A DNA stretch of 64,000 nt from Euptelea pleiosperma (taxonomy: Eukaryota; Streptophyta; Magnoliopsida; Ranunculales; Eupteleaceae), in the NCBI GenBank assembly GCA_035048495.1, contig JASUTR010000031.1, forward strand, positions 606,001 to 670,000. Direction: 5' to 3'. The notes under the pieces were generated by a model. It was not told where the DNA came from and did no database searches. It saw only the letters and a program-made list of their open reading frames with translations. This document shows positions 1-13,800 of the stretch, one piece after another. Each line of letters starts with the position of its first letter. Position 1 is the stretch's first letter. Both the position numbers and the translations under genes were made by a program.

Positions 1-3000
1 AATTACGAGATCCGGTTGAGAACAAGTCACTAGTTATAGGCTTAGGAATGTAACACACACACTAAGTGCAATTAGAGACATTGACGCACGGATGGAGCAA
101 ACTTGTTTCGACCATCATGAATCTTGTTCCAAAACTTCAAATGTGTTTAAACAATTGTAATAGAAGAGATTGAGTCAAATTACCAGGTTCGGTTGTGAAA
201 AAATCACTTGTTATAAGCTTAGGAATGTAACGCACAAACTAAGTCCAATTTGAGTCATTGACGCACGGATGGGGCAAACTTGTTTCGACAGTCCCGAATC
301 TTGTTCCAACACTTCAAATGTCCTAAAACAATTGTAATAGAAGATATTGAGTCAAATTACGAGGTCCGGTTGAGAACAAGTCACTAGTTACAGGCTTCGG
401 AATGTAACGCACAAATTAAGTCCAATTAGAGTCATTGACGCACGAATGGAGCAAACTTGTTTCGACTGTCCCGAATCTTGTTCCAACACTTCAAATATGT
501 TTAAACAATTATAAAGGAAGAGATTGAGTCAAATTACGTGGTCCGGTTGGGAAAGAGTCACTTGTTATAAGCTTAGGAATGTAACGCACAAACTGAGTCC
601 AATTAGAGTCATTGGCGCACGGATGGGGCAAACTTGTTTCGACAGTTCTGAATCTTGTTTCTACAATTCAAATGTGTTTCAACAATTCTAATAGAAGATA
701 TTGAGTCAAATTACGAGGTCCGGTTGAGAACAAGTCACTAGTTATAGGCTTAGGAATGTAACGCCCAAACTAAGTCCAATTAGAGTCATTGATGCACGAA
801 TGGAGCAAACTTGTTTCGACTGTCCCGAATCTGGTTCCAATACTTCAAATGTGTTTAAACAATTGTAATAGAAAATATGGAGTCAAATTACGAGATCCGG
901 TTGAGAACAAGTCACTAGTTATAGGCTTAGGAATGTAACACACAAACTAAGTGCAATTAGAGACATTGACGCACGGATGGAGCAAACTTGTTTCGACCAT
1001 CATGAATCTTGTTCCAAAACTTCAAATGTGTTTAAAAAATTGTAATAGAAGAGATTGAGTCAAATTACCAGGTTCGGTTGTGAAAAAATCATTTGTTATA
1101 AGCTTAGGAATGTAACGCACAAACTAAGTCCAATTTGAGTCATTGACGCACGGATGGGACAAACTTGTTTCGACAGTCCCGAATCTTGTTCCAACACTTC
1201 AAATGTCTTAAAACAATTGTAATAGAAGATATTGAGTCAAATTACGAGGTCTGGTTGAGAACAAGTCACTAGTTACAGGCTTCGGAATGTAACGCACAAA
1301 TTAAGTCCAATTAGAGTCATTGACGCACGAATGGAGCAAACTTGTTTCGACACTTCAAATATGTTTAAACAATTATAATTGAAGAGATTGAGTCAAATTA
1401 CGTGGTCCGGTTGGGAAAAAGTCACTTGTTATATGCTTAGGAATGTAACGCACAAACTGAGTCCAATTAGAGTCATTGCCGCACGGATGGGGCAAACTTG
1501 TTACGACAGTCCCGAATCTTGTTCCAACACTTCAAATATGTTTAAACAATTATAATGGAAGAGATTGAGTCAAATTACGTGGTCCGGTTGGGAACAAGTC
1601 ACTAGTTATAGGCTTAGGAATGTAACACACAAACTGAGTCCAATTAGAGACATTGACGCACGGATGGAGCAAACTTGTTTCTACTGTCCCGAATTTTGTT
1701 CCTAGACTTCAAATATGTGTAAACAATTGTAATGGAAGAGATTGAGTCAAATTACGTGGTCCGGTTACGAAAAAGTCATTTGTTATAAGCTTAGGAATGT
1801 AACGCACAAACTGAGTCCAATTAGAGTCATTGACGCACGGATGGGGCAAACTTGTTTCGACAGTTCTGAATCTTGTTTCTACAATTCAAATGTGTTTCAA
1901 TAATTCTAATAGAAGATATTGAGTCAAATTACGAGGTCCGGTTGAGAACAAGTCACTAGTTATAGGCTTAAAAATGTGACACACAAACTGAATCCAATTA
2001 GAGACATTGACACACGGATGGAGCAAACTTGTTTCGACCATCCCGAATCTTGTTCTAAGACTTCAAATGTGTTTAGACAATTGTAATGGAAGAGATTGAG
2101 TCAAATTACCAGGTCCGGTTGCGAAAAAGTCACTTCTTATAAGGTTCGGAATGTAACGCACAAACTGAGTCCAATTAGAGTCATTGGCGCACGGATGGGG
2201 CAAACTTGTTTCGACAGTTCTGAATCTTGTTTCTACAATTCAAATGTGTTTCAACAATTCTAATAGAAGATATTGAGTCAAATTACGAGGTCCGGTTGAG
2301 AACAAGTCACTAGTTATAGGCTTAGGAATGTAACGCCCAAACTAAGTCCAATTAGAGTCATTGATGCACGAATGGAGCAAACTTGTTTCGACGGTCCCGA
2401 ATCTGGTTCCAATACTTCAAATGTGTTTAAACAATTGTAATATAAAATATAGAGTCAAATTACGAGATCTGGTTGAGAACAAGTCACTAGTTATAGGCTT
2501 AGGAATGTAACACACAAACTGAGTGCAATTAGAGACATTGACGCACGGATGGAGCAAACTTGTTTCGACCATCATGAATCTTGTTCCAACACTTCAAATA
2601 TGTTTAAACAATTACAATGGAAGAGATTGAGTCAAATTACGTGGTCCGGTTGGGAAAAAGTCACTTGTTATATGCTTAGGAATGTAACGCACAAACTGAG
2701 TCCAATTAGAGTCATTGACGCATGGATGGGGCAAACTTGTTACGACAGTCCCGAATCTTGTTCCAACACTTCAAATATGTTTAAACAATTATAATGGAAG
2801 AGATTGAGTCAAATTACGTGGTCCGGTTGGGAAAAAGTCACTTGTTATATGCTTAGGAATGTAACGCACAAACTGAGTCCAATTAGAGTCATTGACGCAC
2901 GGATGGGGCAAACTTGTTTCGACAGTTCTGAATCTTGTTTCTATAATTCAAATGTGTTTCAACAATTCTAATAGAAGATATTGAGTCAAATTACGAGGTC

Positions 3001-6000
3001 CGGTTGAGAACAAGTCACTAGTTATAGGCTTAGGAATGTAACGCCCAAACTAAGTCCAATTAGAGTCATTGATGCACGAATGGAGCAAACTTGTGTCGAC
3101 TGTCCCGAATCTGGTTCCAATACTTCAAATGTGTTTAAACAATTGTAATAGAAAATATAGAGTCAAATTACGAGATCCGGTTGAGAACAAGTCACTAGTT
3201 ATAGGCTTAGGAATGTAACACACAAACTAAGTGCAATTAGAGACATTGACGCACGGATGGAGCAAACTTGTTTCGACCATCATGAATCTTGTTCCAAAAC
3301 TTCAAATGTGTTTAAACAATTGTAATAGAAGAGATTGAGTCAAATTACCAGGTTCGGTTGTGAAAAAATCACTTGTTATAAGCTTAGGAATGTAACGCAC
3401 AAACTAAGTCCAATTTGAGTTATTGACGCACGGATGGGGCAAACTTGTTTCGACAGTCCCGAATCTTGTTCCAACACTTCAAATGTCTTAAAAAAATTGT
3501 AATAGAAGATATTGAGTCAAATTACGAGGTCCGGTTGTGAACAAGTCACTAGTTACAGGCTTCGGAATGTAACGCACAAATTAAGTCCAATTAGAGTCAT
3601 TGACGCTCGAATGGAGCAAACTTGTTTCGACTGTCCCGAATCTTGTTCCAACACTTGAAATATGTTTAAACAATTATAATGGAAGAGATTGAGTCAAATT
3701 ACGTGGTCCGGTTGGGAAAAAGTCACTTGTTATATGCTTAGGAATGTAACACACAAACTGAGTCCAATTAGAGTCATTGACGCACGGATGGGGCAAACTT
3801 GTTACGACAGTCCCGAATCTTGTTCCAACACTTCAAATATGTTTAAACAATTACAATGGAAGAGATTGAGTCAAATTACGTGATCCGGTTGGGGACAAGT
3901 CACTAGTTATAGGCTTAGGAATGTAACTCACAAACTAAGTCCAATTAGAGACATTGACGCACGGATGGAGCAAACTTGTTTCTACTGTCCCGAATCTTGT
4001 TCCAAGACTTCAAATGTGTTTAAACAATTGTAATGGAAGAGATTGAGTCAAATTACGTGGTCCGGTTGCGAAAAAGTCACTTGTTATAAGCTTAGGAATG
4101 TAACGCACAAACTGAGTCCAAATAGAGTCATTGACGCACGGATGGGGCAAACTTGTTTCGACAGTTCTGAATCTTGTTTCTACAATTCAAATGTGTTTCA
4201 ACAATTCTAATAGAAGATATTGAGTCAAATTACGAGGTCCGGTTGAGAACAAGTCACTAGTTATAGGTTTAGGAATGTAACGCCCAAACTAAGTCCAATT
4301 AGAGTCATTGATGCACGAATGGAGCAAACTTGTTTCGACTGTCCCGAATCTGGTTCCAATACTTCAAATGTGCTTAAACAATTGTAATAGAAAATATAGA
4401 GTCAAATTACGAGATCCGGTTGAGAACAAGTCACTAGTTATAGGCTTAGGAATGTAACACACAAACTAAGTGCAATTAGAGACATTGACGCACGGATGGA
4501 GCAAACTTGTTTCGACCATCATGAATCTTGTTCCAAAACTTCAAATGTGTTTAAACAATTGTAATAGAAGAGATTGAGTCAAATTACCAGGTTCGGTTGT
4601 GAAAAAATCACTTGTTATAAGCTTAGGAATGTAACGCACAAACTAAGTCCAATTTGAGTCATTGACGCACGGATGGGGCAAACTTGTTTCGAAAGTCCCG
4701 AATCTTGTTCCAACACTTCAAATGTCTTAAAACAATTGTAATAGAAGATATTGAGTCAAATTACGAGGTCCGATTGAGAACAAGTCACTAGTTACAGGCT
4801 TCGGAATGTAACGCACAAATTAAGTCTAATTAGAGTCATTGACGCACGAATGGAGCAAACTTGTTTCGACACTTCAAATATGTTTAAACAATTATAATGG
4901 AAGAGATTGAGTCAAATTACGTGGTCCGGTTGGGAAAAAGTCACTTGTTATATGTTTAGGAATGTAACGCACAAACTGAGTCCAATTAGAGTCATTGATG
5001 CACGGATGGGGCAAACTTGTTACGACAGTCCCGAATCTTGTTCAAACACTTCAAATATGTTTAAACAATTATAATGGAAGAGATTGAGTCAAATTACGTG
5101 GTCCGGTTGGGAACAAGTCACTAGTTATAGGCTTAGGAATGTAACACACAAACTGAGTCCAATTAGAGACATTGACGCACGGATGGAGCGAACTTGTTTC
5201 TACTGTCCCGAATCTTGTTCCAAGACTTCAAATGTGTTTAAACAATTGTAATGGAAGAGATTGAGTCAAATTACGTGGTCCGGTTGCGAAAAAGTCACTT
5301 GTTATAAGCTTAGGAATGTAACGCACAAACTGAGTCCAATTAGAGTCATTGACGCACGGATGGGGCAAGCTTGTTTTGACAGTTCTGAATCTTGTTTCTA
5401 CAATTCAAATGTGTTTCAACAATTCTAATAGAAGATATTGAGTCAAATTACGAGGTCCGGTTGAGAACAAGTCACTAGTTATAGGCTTAGGAATGTAACG
5501 CCCAAACTAAGTCCAATTAGAGTCATTGATGCACGAATGGAGCAAACTTGTTTCGACTGTCCCGAATCTGGTTCCAATACTTCAAATGTGTTTAAACAAT
5601 TGTAATAGAAAATATAGAGTCAAATTACGAGATCCGGTTGAGAACAAGTCACTAGTTATAGGCTTAGGAATGTAACACACAAACTAAGTGCAATTAGAGA
5701 CATTGACGCATGGATGGAGCAAACTTGTTTCGACCATCATGAATCTTGTTCCAAAACTTCAAATGTGTTTAAACAATTGTAATAGAAGAGATTGAGTCAA
5801 ATTACCAGGTTCGGTTGTGAAAAAATCACTTGTTATAAGCTTAGGAATGTAACGCACAAACTAAGTCCAATTTGAGTCATTGACGCACGGATGGGGCAAA
5901 CTTGTTTCGACAGTCCCGAATCTTGTTCCAACACTTCAAATGTCTTAAAACAATTGTAATAGAAGATATTGAGTCAAATTACGAGGTCCGATTGAGAACA

Positions 6001-9000
6001 AGTCACTAGTTACAGGCTTCGGAATGTAACGCACAAATTAAGTCCAATTAGAGTCATTGACGCACGAATGGAGCAAACTTGTTTCGACACTTCAAATATG
6101 TTTAAACAATTATAATGGAAGAGATTGAGTCAAATTACGTGGTCCGGTTGGGAAAAAGTCACTTGTTATATGCTTAGGAATGTAACGCACAAACTGAGTC
6201 CAATTAGAGTCATTGCCGCACGGATGGGGCAAACTTGTTACGACAGTCCCGAATCTTGTTCCAACACTTCAAATATGTTTAAACAATTATAATGGAAGAG
6301 ATTGAGTCAAATTACGTGGTCCGGTTGGGAACAAGTCACTAGTTATAGGCTTAGGAATGTAACACACAAACTGAGTCCAATTAGAGACATTGACGCACGG
6401 ATGGAGCAAACTTGTTTCTACTGTCCCGAATCTTGTTCCAAGACTTCAAATGTGTTTAAACAATTGTAATGGAAGAGATTGAGTCAAATTACGTGGTCCG
6501 GTTGCAAAAAAGTCACATGTTATAAGCTTAGGAATGTAACGCACAAACTGAGTCCAATTAGAGTCATTGACGCACGGATGGGGCAAACTTGTTTCGACAG
6601 TTCTGAATCTTGTTTCTACAATTCAAATGTGTTTCAACAATTCTAATAGAAGATATTGAGTCAAATTACGAGGTCCGGTTGAGAACAAGTCACTAGTTAT
6701 AGGCTTAGGAATGTAACACACAAACTAAGTGCAATTAGAGACATTGACGCATGGATGGAGCAAACTTGTTTCGACCATCATGAATCTTGTTCCAAAACTT
6801 CAAATGTGTTTAAACAATTGTAATAGAAGAGATTGAGTCAAATTACCAGGTTCGGTTGTGAAAAAATCACTTGTTATAAGCTTAGGAATGTAACGCACAA
6901 ACTAAGTCCAATTCGAGTTATTGACGCACGGATGGGGCAAACTTGTTTCGACAGTCCCGAATCTTGTTCCAACACTTCAAATGTCTTAAAAAAATTGTAA
7001 TAGAAGATATTGAGTCAAATTACGAGGTCCGGTTGTGAACAAGTCACTAGTTACAGGCTTCGGAATGTAACGCACAAATTAAGTCCAATTAGAGTCATTG
7101 ACGCACGAATGGAGCAAACTTGTTTCGACTGTCCCGAATCTTGTTCCAACACTTGAAATATGTTTAAACAATTATAATGGAAGAGATTGAGTCAAATTAC
7201 GTGGTCCGGTTGGGAAAAAGTCACTTGTTATATGCTTAGGAATGTAACACACAAACTGAGTCCAATTAGAGTCATTGACGCTCGGATGGGGCAAACTTGT
7301 TACGACAGTCCCGAATCTTGTTCCAACACTTCAAATATGTTTAAACAATTACAATGGAAGAGATTGAGTCAAATTACGTGATCCGGTTGGGAACAAGTCA
7401 CTAGTTAGAGGCTTAGGAATGTAACACACAAACTGAGTCCAATTAGAGACATTGACGCACGGATGGAGCAAACTTGTTTCTACTGTCCCGAATCTTGTTC
7501 CAAGACTTCAAATGTGTTTAAACAATTGTAATGGAAGAGATTGAGTCAAATTACGTGGTCCGGTTGCGAAAAAGTCACTTGTTATAAGCTTAGGAATGTA
7601 ACGCACAAACTGAGTCCAATTAGAGTCATTGACGCACGGATGGGGCAAACTTGTTTCGACAGTTCTGAATCTTGTTTCTACAATTCAAATGTGTTTCAAC
7701 AATTCTAATAGAAGATATTGAGTCAAATTACGAGGTCCGGTTGAGAACAAGTCACTAGTTATAGGTTTAGGAATGTAACGCCCAAACTAAGTCCAATTAG
7801 AGTCATTGATGCACGAATGGAGCAAACTTATTTCGACTGTCCCGAATCTGGTTCCAATACTTCAAATGTGTTTAAACAATTGTAATAGAAAATATAGAGT
7901 CAAATTACGAGATCCGGTTGAGAACAAGTCACTAGTTATAGGCTTAGGAATATAACACACAAACTAAGTGCAATTAGAGACATTGACGCACGGATGGAGC
8001 AAACTTGTTTCGACCATCATGAATCTTGTTCCAAAACTTCAAATGTGTTTAAACAATTGTAATAGAAGAGATTGAGTCAAATTACCAGGTTCGGTTGTGA
8101 AAAAATCACTTGTTATAAGCTTAGGAATGTAACGCACAAACTAAGTCCAATTTGAGTCATTGACGCACGGATGGGGCAAACTTGTTTCGACAGTCCCGAA
8201 TCTTGTTCCAACACTTCAAATGTCTTAAAACAATTGTAATAGAAGATATTGAGTCAAATTACGAGGTCCGGTTGAGAACAAGTCACTAGTTACAGGCTTC
8301 GGAATGTAACGCACAAATTAAGTCCAATTAGAGTCATTCACGCACGAATGGAGCAAACTTGTTTCGACACTTCAAATATGTTTAAACATTTATAATGGAA
8401 TAGATTGAGTCAAATTACGTGGTCCGGTTGGGAAAAAGTCACTTGTTATATGTTTAGGAATGTAACGCACAAACTGAGTCCAATTAGAGTCATTGATGCA
8501 CGGATGGGGCAAACTTGTTACGACAGTCCCAAATCTTGTTCCAACACTTCAAATATGTTTAAACAATTATAATGGAAGAGATTGAGTCAAATTACGTGGT
8601 CCGGTTGGGAACAAGTCACTAGTTATAGGCTTAGGAATGTAACACACAAACTGAGTCCAATTAGAGACATTGACGCACGGATGGAGCAAACTTGTTTCTA
8701 CTGTCCCGAATCTTGTTCCAAGACTTCAAATGTGTTTAAAGAATTGTAATGGAAGAGATTGAGTCAAATTACGTGGTCGGGTTGCGAAAAAGTCACTTGT
8801 TATAAGCTTAGGAATGTAACGCACAAACTGAGTCCAATTAGAGTCATTGACGCACGGATGGGGCAAACTTGTTTCGACAGTTCTGAATCTTGTTTCTACA
8901 ATTCAAATGTGTTTCAACAATTCTAATAGAAGATATTGAGTCAAATTACGAGGTCCGGTTGAGAACAAGTCACTAGTTACAGGCTTAGGAATGTAACGCC

Positions 9001-10863
9001 CAAACTAAGTCCAATTAGAGTCATTGATGCACGAATGGAGCAAACTTGTTTCGACTGTCCCGAATCTGGTTCCAATACTTCAAATGTGTTTAAACAATTG
9101 TAATAGAAAATATAGAGTCAAATTACGAGATCCCGTTGAGAACAAGTCACTAGTTATAGGCTTAGGAATGTAACACACAAACTAAGTGCAATTAGAGACA
9201 TTGACGCACGGATGGAGCAAACTTGTTTCGACCATCATGAATCTTGTTCCAAAACTTCAAATGTGTTTAAACAATTGTAATAGAAGAGATTGAGTCAAAT
9301 TACCAGGTTCGGTTGTGAAAAAATCACTTGTTATAAGCTTAGGAATGTAACGCACAAACTAAGTCCAATTTGAGTCATTGACGCACGGATGGGGCAAACT
9401 TGTTTCGACAGTCCCGAATCTTGTTCCAACACTTCAAATGTCTTAAAACAATTGTAATAGAAGATATTGAGTCAAATTACGAGGTCCGGTTGAGAACAAG
9501 TCACTAGTTACAGGCTTCGGAATGTAACGCACAAATTAAGTCCAATTAGAGTCATTGACGCACGAATGGAGCAAACTTGTTTCGACACTTCAAATATGTT
9601 TAAACAATTATAATGGAAGAGATTGAGTCAAATTACGTGGTCCGGTTGGGAAAAAGTCACTTGTTATATGCTTAGGAATGTAACGCACAAACTGAGTCCA
9701 ATTACAGTCATTGACGCACGGATGGGGCAAACTTGTTACGACAGTCCCGAATCTTGTTCCAACACTTCAAATATGTTTAAACAATTATAATGGAAGAGAT
9801 TGAGTCAAATTACGTGGTCCGGTTGGGAACAAGTCACTAGTTATAAACTTAGGAATGTAACACACAAACTGAGTCTAATTAGAGACATTGACGCACGGAT
9901 GGAGCAAACTTGTTTCTACTGTCCCGAATCTTGTTCCAAGACTTCAAATGTGTTTAAACAATTGTAATGGAAGAGATTGAGTCAAATTACGTGGTTCGGT
10001 TGCAAAAAAGTCACATGTTATAAGCTTAGGAATGTAACGCACAAATTGAGTCCAATTAGAGTCATTGACGCACGGATGGGGCAAACTTGTTTCGACAGTT
10101 CTGAATCTTGTTTCTACAATTCAAATGTGTTTCAACAATTCTAATAGAAGATATTGAGTCAAATTACGAGGTCCGGTTGAGAACAAGTCACTAGTTATAG
10201 GCTTAGGAATGTAACGCCCAAACTAAGTCCAATTAGAGTCATTGATGCACGAATGGAGCAAACTTGTTTCGACTGTCCCGAATCTGGTTCCAATACTTCA
10301 AATGTGTTTAAACAATTCTAATAGAAAATATAGAGTCAAATTACGAGATCCGGTTGAGAACAAGTCACTAGTTATAGGCTTAGGAATGTAACACACAAAC
10401 TAAGTGCAATTAGAGACATGGACGCACGGATGGAGCAAACTTGTTTCGACCATCATGAATCTTGTTCCAAAACTTCAAATGTGTTTAAACAATTGTAATA
10501 GAAGAGATTGAGTCAAATTACCAGGTTCGGTTGTGAAAAAATCACTTGTTATAAGCTTAGGAATGTAACGCACAAACTAAGTCCAATTTTAGTCATTGAC
10601 GCACGGATGGGGCAAACTTGTTTCGACAGTCCCGAATCTTGTTCTAACACTTCAAATGTCTTAAAACAATTGTAATAGAAGATATTGAGTCAAATTACGA
10701 GGTCCGGTTGAGAACAAGTCACTAGTTACAGGCTTCGGAATGTAACGCACAAATTAAGTCCAAGTAGAGTCATTGACGCACGAATGGAGCAAACTTGTTT
10801 CGACTGTCCCGAATCTTGTTCCAACACTTCAAATATGTTTAAACAATTATAATGGAAGAGATT
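1..10863. repeat. Satellite, left part: heptamers mixed with shortened and hybrid units
   Basis: The order of monomer types 1-7 is recognisable but often abbreviated by hybrid monomers. For example 526-702 begins like type 1 and ends like type 3, so type 2 is skipped, and the monomer starting near 1925 mixes types 4, 5 and 2. Such hybrids are expected from unequal crossing-over between non-equivalent monomers. Short 156-bp type-7 monomers occur near 1348, 4870, 6089, 8369 and 9584. No gene is seen. Confidence 0.9.
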
Positions 10864-13800
10864 GAGTCAAATTACGTGGTCCGGTTGGGAAAAAGTCACT
10901 TGTTATATGCTTAGGAATGTAACGCACAAACTGAGTCCAATTAGAGTCATTGATGCACGGATGGGGCAAACTTGTTACGACAGTCCCGAATCTTGTTCAA
11001 ACACTTCAAATATGTTTAAACAATTATAATGGAAGAGATTGAGTCAAATTACGTGGTCCGGTTGGGAACAAGTCACTAGTTATAGGCTTAGGAATGTAAC
11101 ACACAAACTGAGTCCAATTAGAGACATTGACGCACGGATGGAGCAAACTTGTTTCTACTGTCACGAATCTTGTTCCAAAACTTCAATTGTGTTTAAACAA
11201 TTGTAATAGAAGAGATTGAGTCAAATTACCAGGTTCGGTTGTGAAAAAATCACTTGTTATAAGCTTAGGAATGTAACGCACAAACTAAGTCCAATTTGAG
11301 TCATTGACGCACGGATGGGGCAAACTTGTTTCGACAGTCCCGAATCTTGTTCCAACACTTCAAATGTCTTAAAACAATTGTAATAGAAGATATTGAGTCA
11401 AATTACGAGGTCCGGTTGAGAACAAGTCACTAGTTACAGGCTTCGGAATGTAACGCACAAATTAAGTCCAATTAGAGTCATTGACGCACGAATGGAGCAA
11501 ACTTGTTTCGACACTTCAAATATGTTTAAACAATTATAATGGAAGAGATTGAGTCAAATTACGTGGTCCGGTTGGGAAAAAGTCACTTGTTATATGCTTA
11601 GGAATGTAACGCACAAACTGAGTCCAATTAGAGTCATTGCCGCACGGATGGGGCAAACTTGTTACGACAGTCCCGAATCTTGTTCCAACACTTCAAATAT
11701 GTTTAAACAATTATAATGGAAGAGATTGAGTCAAATTACGAGATCCGGTTGAGAACAAGTCACTAGTTATAGGCTTAGGAATATAACACACAAACTAAGT
11801 GCAATTAGAGACATTGACGCACGGATGGAGCAAACTTGTTTCGACCATCATGAATCTTGTTCCAAAACTTCAAATGTGTTTAAACAATTGTAATAGAAGA
11901 GATTGAGTCAAATTACCAGGTTCGGTTGTGAAAAAATCACTTGTTATAAGCTTAGGAATGTAACGCACAAACTAAGTCCAATTTGAGTCATTGACGCACG
12001 GATGGGGCAAACTTGTTTCGACAGTCCCGAATCTTGTTCCAACACTTCAAATGTCTTAAAACAATTGTAATAGAAGATATTGAGTCAAATTACGAGGTCC
12101 GGTTGAGAACAAGTCACTAGTTACAGGCTTCGGAATGTAACGCACAAATTAAGTCCAATTAGAGTCATTCACGCACGAATGGAGCAAACTTGTTTCGACA
12201 CTTCAAATATGTTTAAACATTTATAATGGAATAGATTGAGTCAAATTACGTGGTCCGGTTGGGAAAAAGTCACTTGTTATATGTTTAGGAATGTAACGCA
12301 CAAACTGAGTCCAATTAGAGTCATTGATGCACGGATGGGGCAAACTTGTTACGACAGTCCCAAATCTTGTTCCAACACTTCAAATATGTTTAAACAATTA
12401 TAATGGAAGAGATTGAGTCAAATTACGTGGTCCGGTTGGGAACAAGTCACTAGTTATAGGCTTAGGAATGTAACACACAAACTGAGTCCAATTAGAGACA
12501 TTGACGCACGGATGGAGCAAACTTGTTTCTACTGTCCCGAATCTTGTTCCAAGACTTCAAATGTGTTTAAACAATTGTAATGGAAGAGATTGAGTCAAAT
12601 TACGTGGTCGGGTTGCGAAAAAGTCACTTGTTATAAGCTTAGGAATGTAACGCACAAACTGAGTCCAATTAGAGTCATTGACGCACGGATGGGGCAAACT
12701 TGTTTCGACTGTTCTGAATCTTGTTTCTACAATTCAAATGTGTTTCAACAATTCTAATAGAAGATATTGAGTCAAATTACGAGGTCCGGTTGAGAACAAG
12801 TCACTAGTTACAGGCTTAGGAATGTAACGCCCAAACTAAGTCCAATTAGAGTCATTGATGCACGAATGGAGCAAACTTGTTTCGACTGTCCCGAATCTGG
12901 TTCCAATACTTCAAATGTGTTTAAACAATTGTAATAGAAAATATAGAGTCAAATTACGAGATCCCGTTGAGAACAAGTCACTAGTTATAGGCTTAGGAAT
13001 GTAACACACAAACTAAGTGCAATTAGAGACATTGACGCACGGATGGAGCAAACTTGTTTCGACCATCATGAATCTTGTTCCAAAACTTCAAATGTGTTTA
13101 AACAATTGTAATAGAAGAGATTGAGTCAAATTACCAGGTTCGGTTGTGAAAAAATCACTTGTTATAAGCTTAGGAATGTAACGCACAAACTAAGTCCAAT
13201 TTGAGTCATTGACGCACGGATGGGGCAAACTTGTTTCGACAGTCCCGAATCTTGTTCCAACACTTCAAATGTCTTAAAACAATTGTAATAGAAGATATTG
13301 AGTCAAATTACGAGGTCCGGTTGAGAACAAGTCACTAGTTACAGGCTTCGGAATGTAACGCACAAATTAAGTCCAATTAGAGTCATTGACGCACGAATGG
13401 AGCAAACTTGTTTTGACACTTCAAATATGTTTAAACAATTATAATGGAAGAGATTGAGTCAAATTACGTGGTCCGGTTGGGAAAAAGTCACTTGTTATAT
13501 GCTTAGGAATGTAACGCACAAACTGAGTCCAATTAGAGTCATTGACGCACGGATGGGGCAAACTTGTTACGACAGTCCCGAATCTTGTTCCAACACTTCA
13601 AATATGTTTAAACAATTATAATGGAAGAGATTGAGTCAAATTACGTGGTCCGGTTGGGAACAAGTCACTAGTTATAGACTTAGGAATGTAACACACAAAC
13701 TGAGTCCAATTAGAGACATTGACGCACGGATGGAGCAAACTTGTTTCTACTGTCCCGAATCTTGTTCCAAGACTTCAAATGTGTTTAAACAATTGTAATG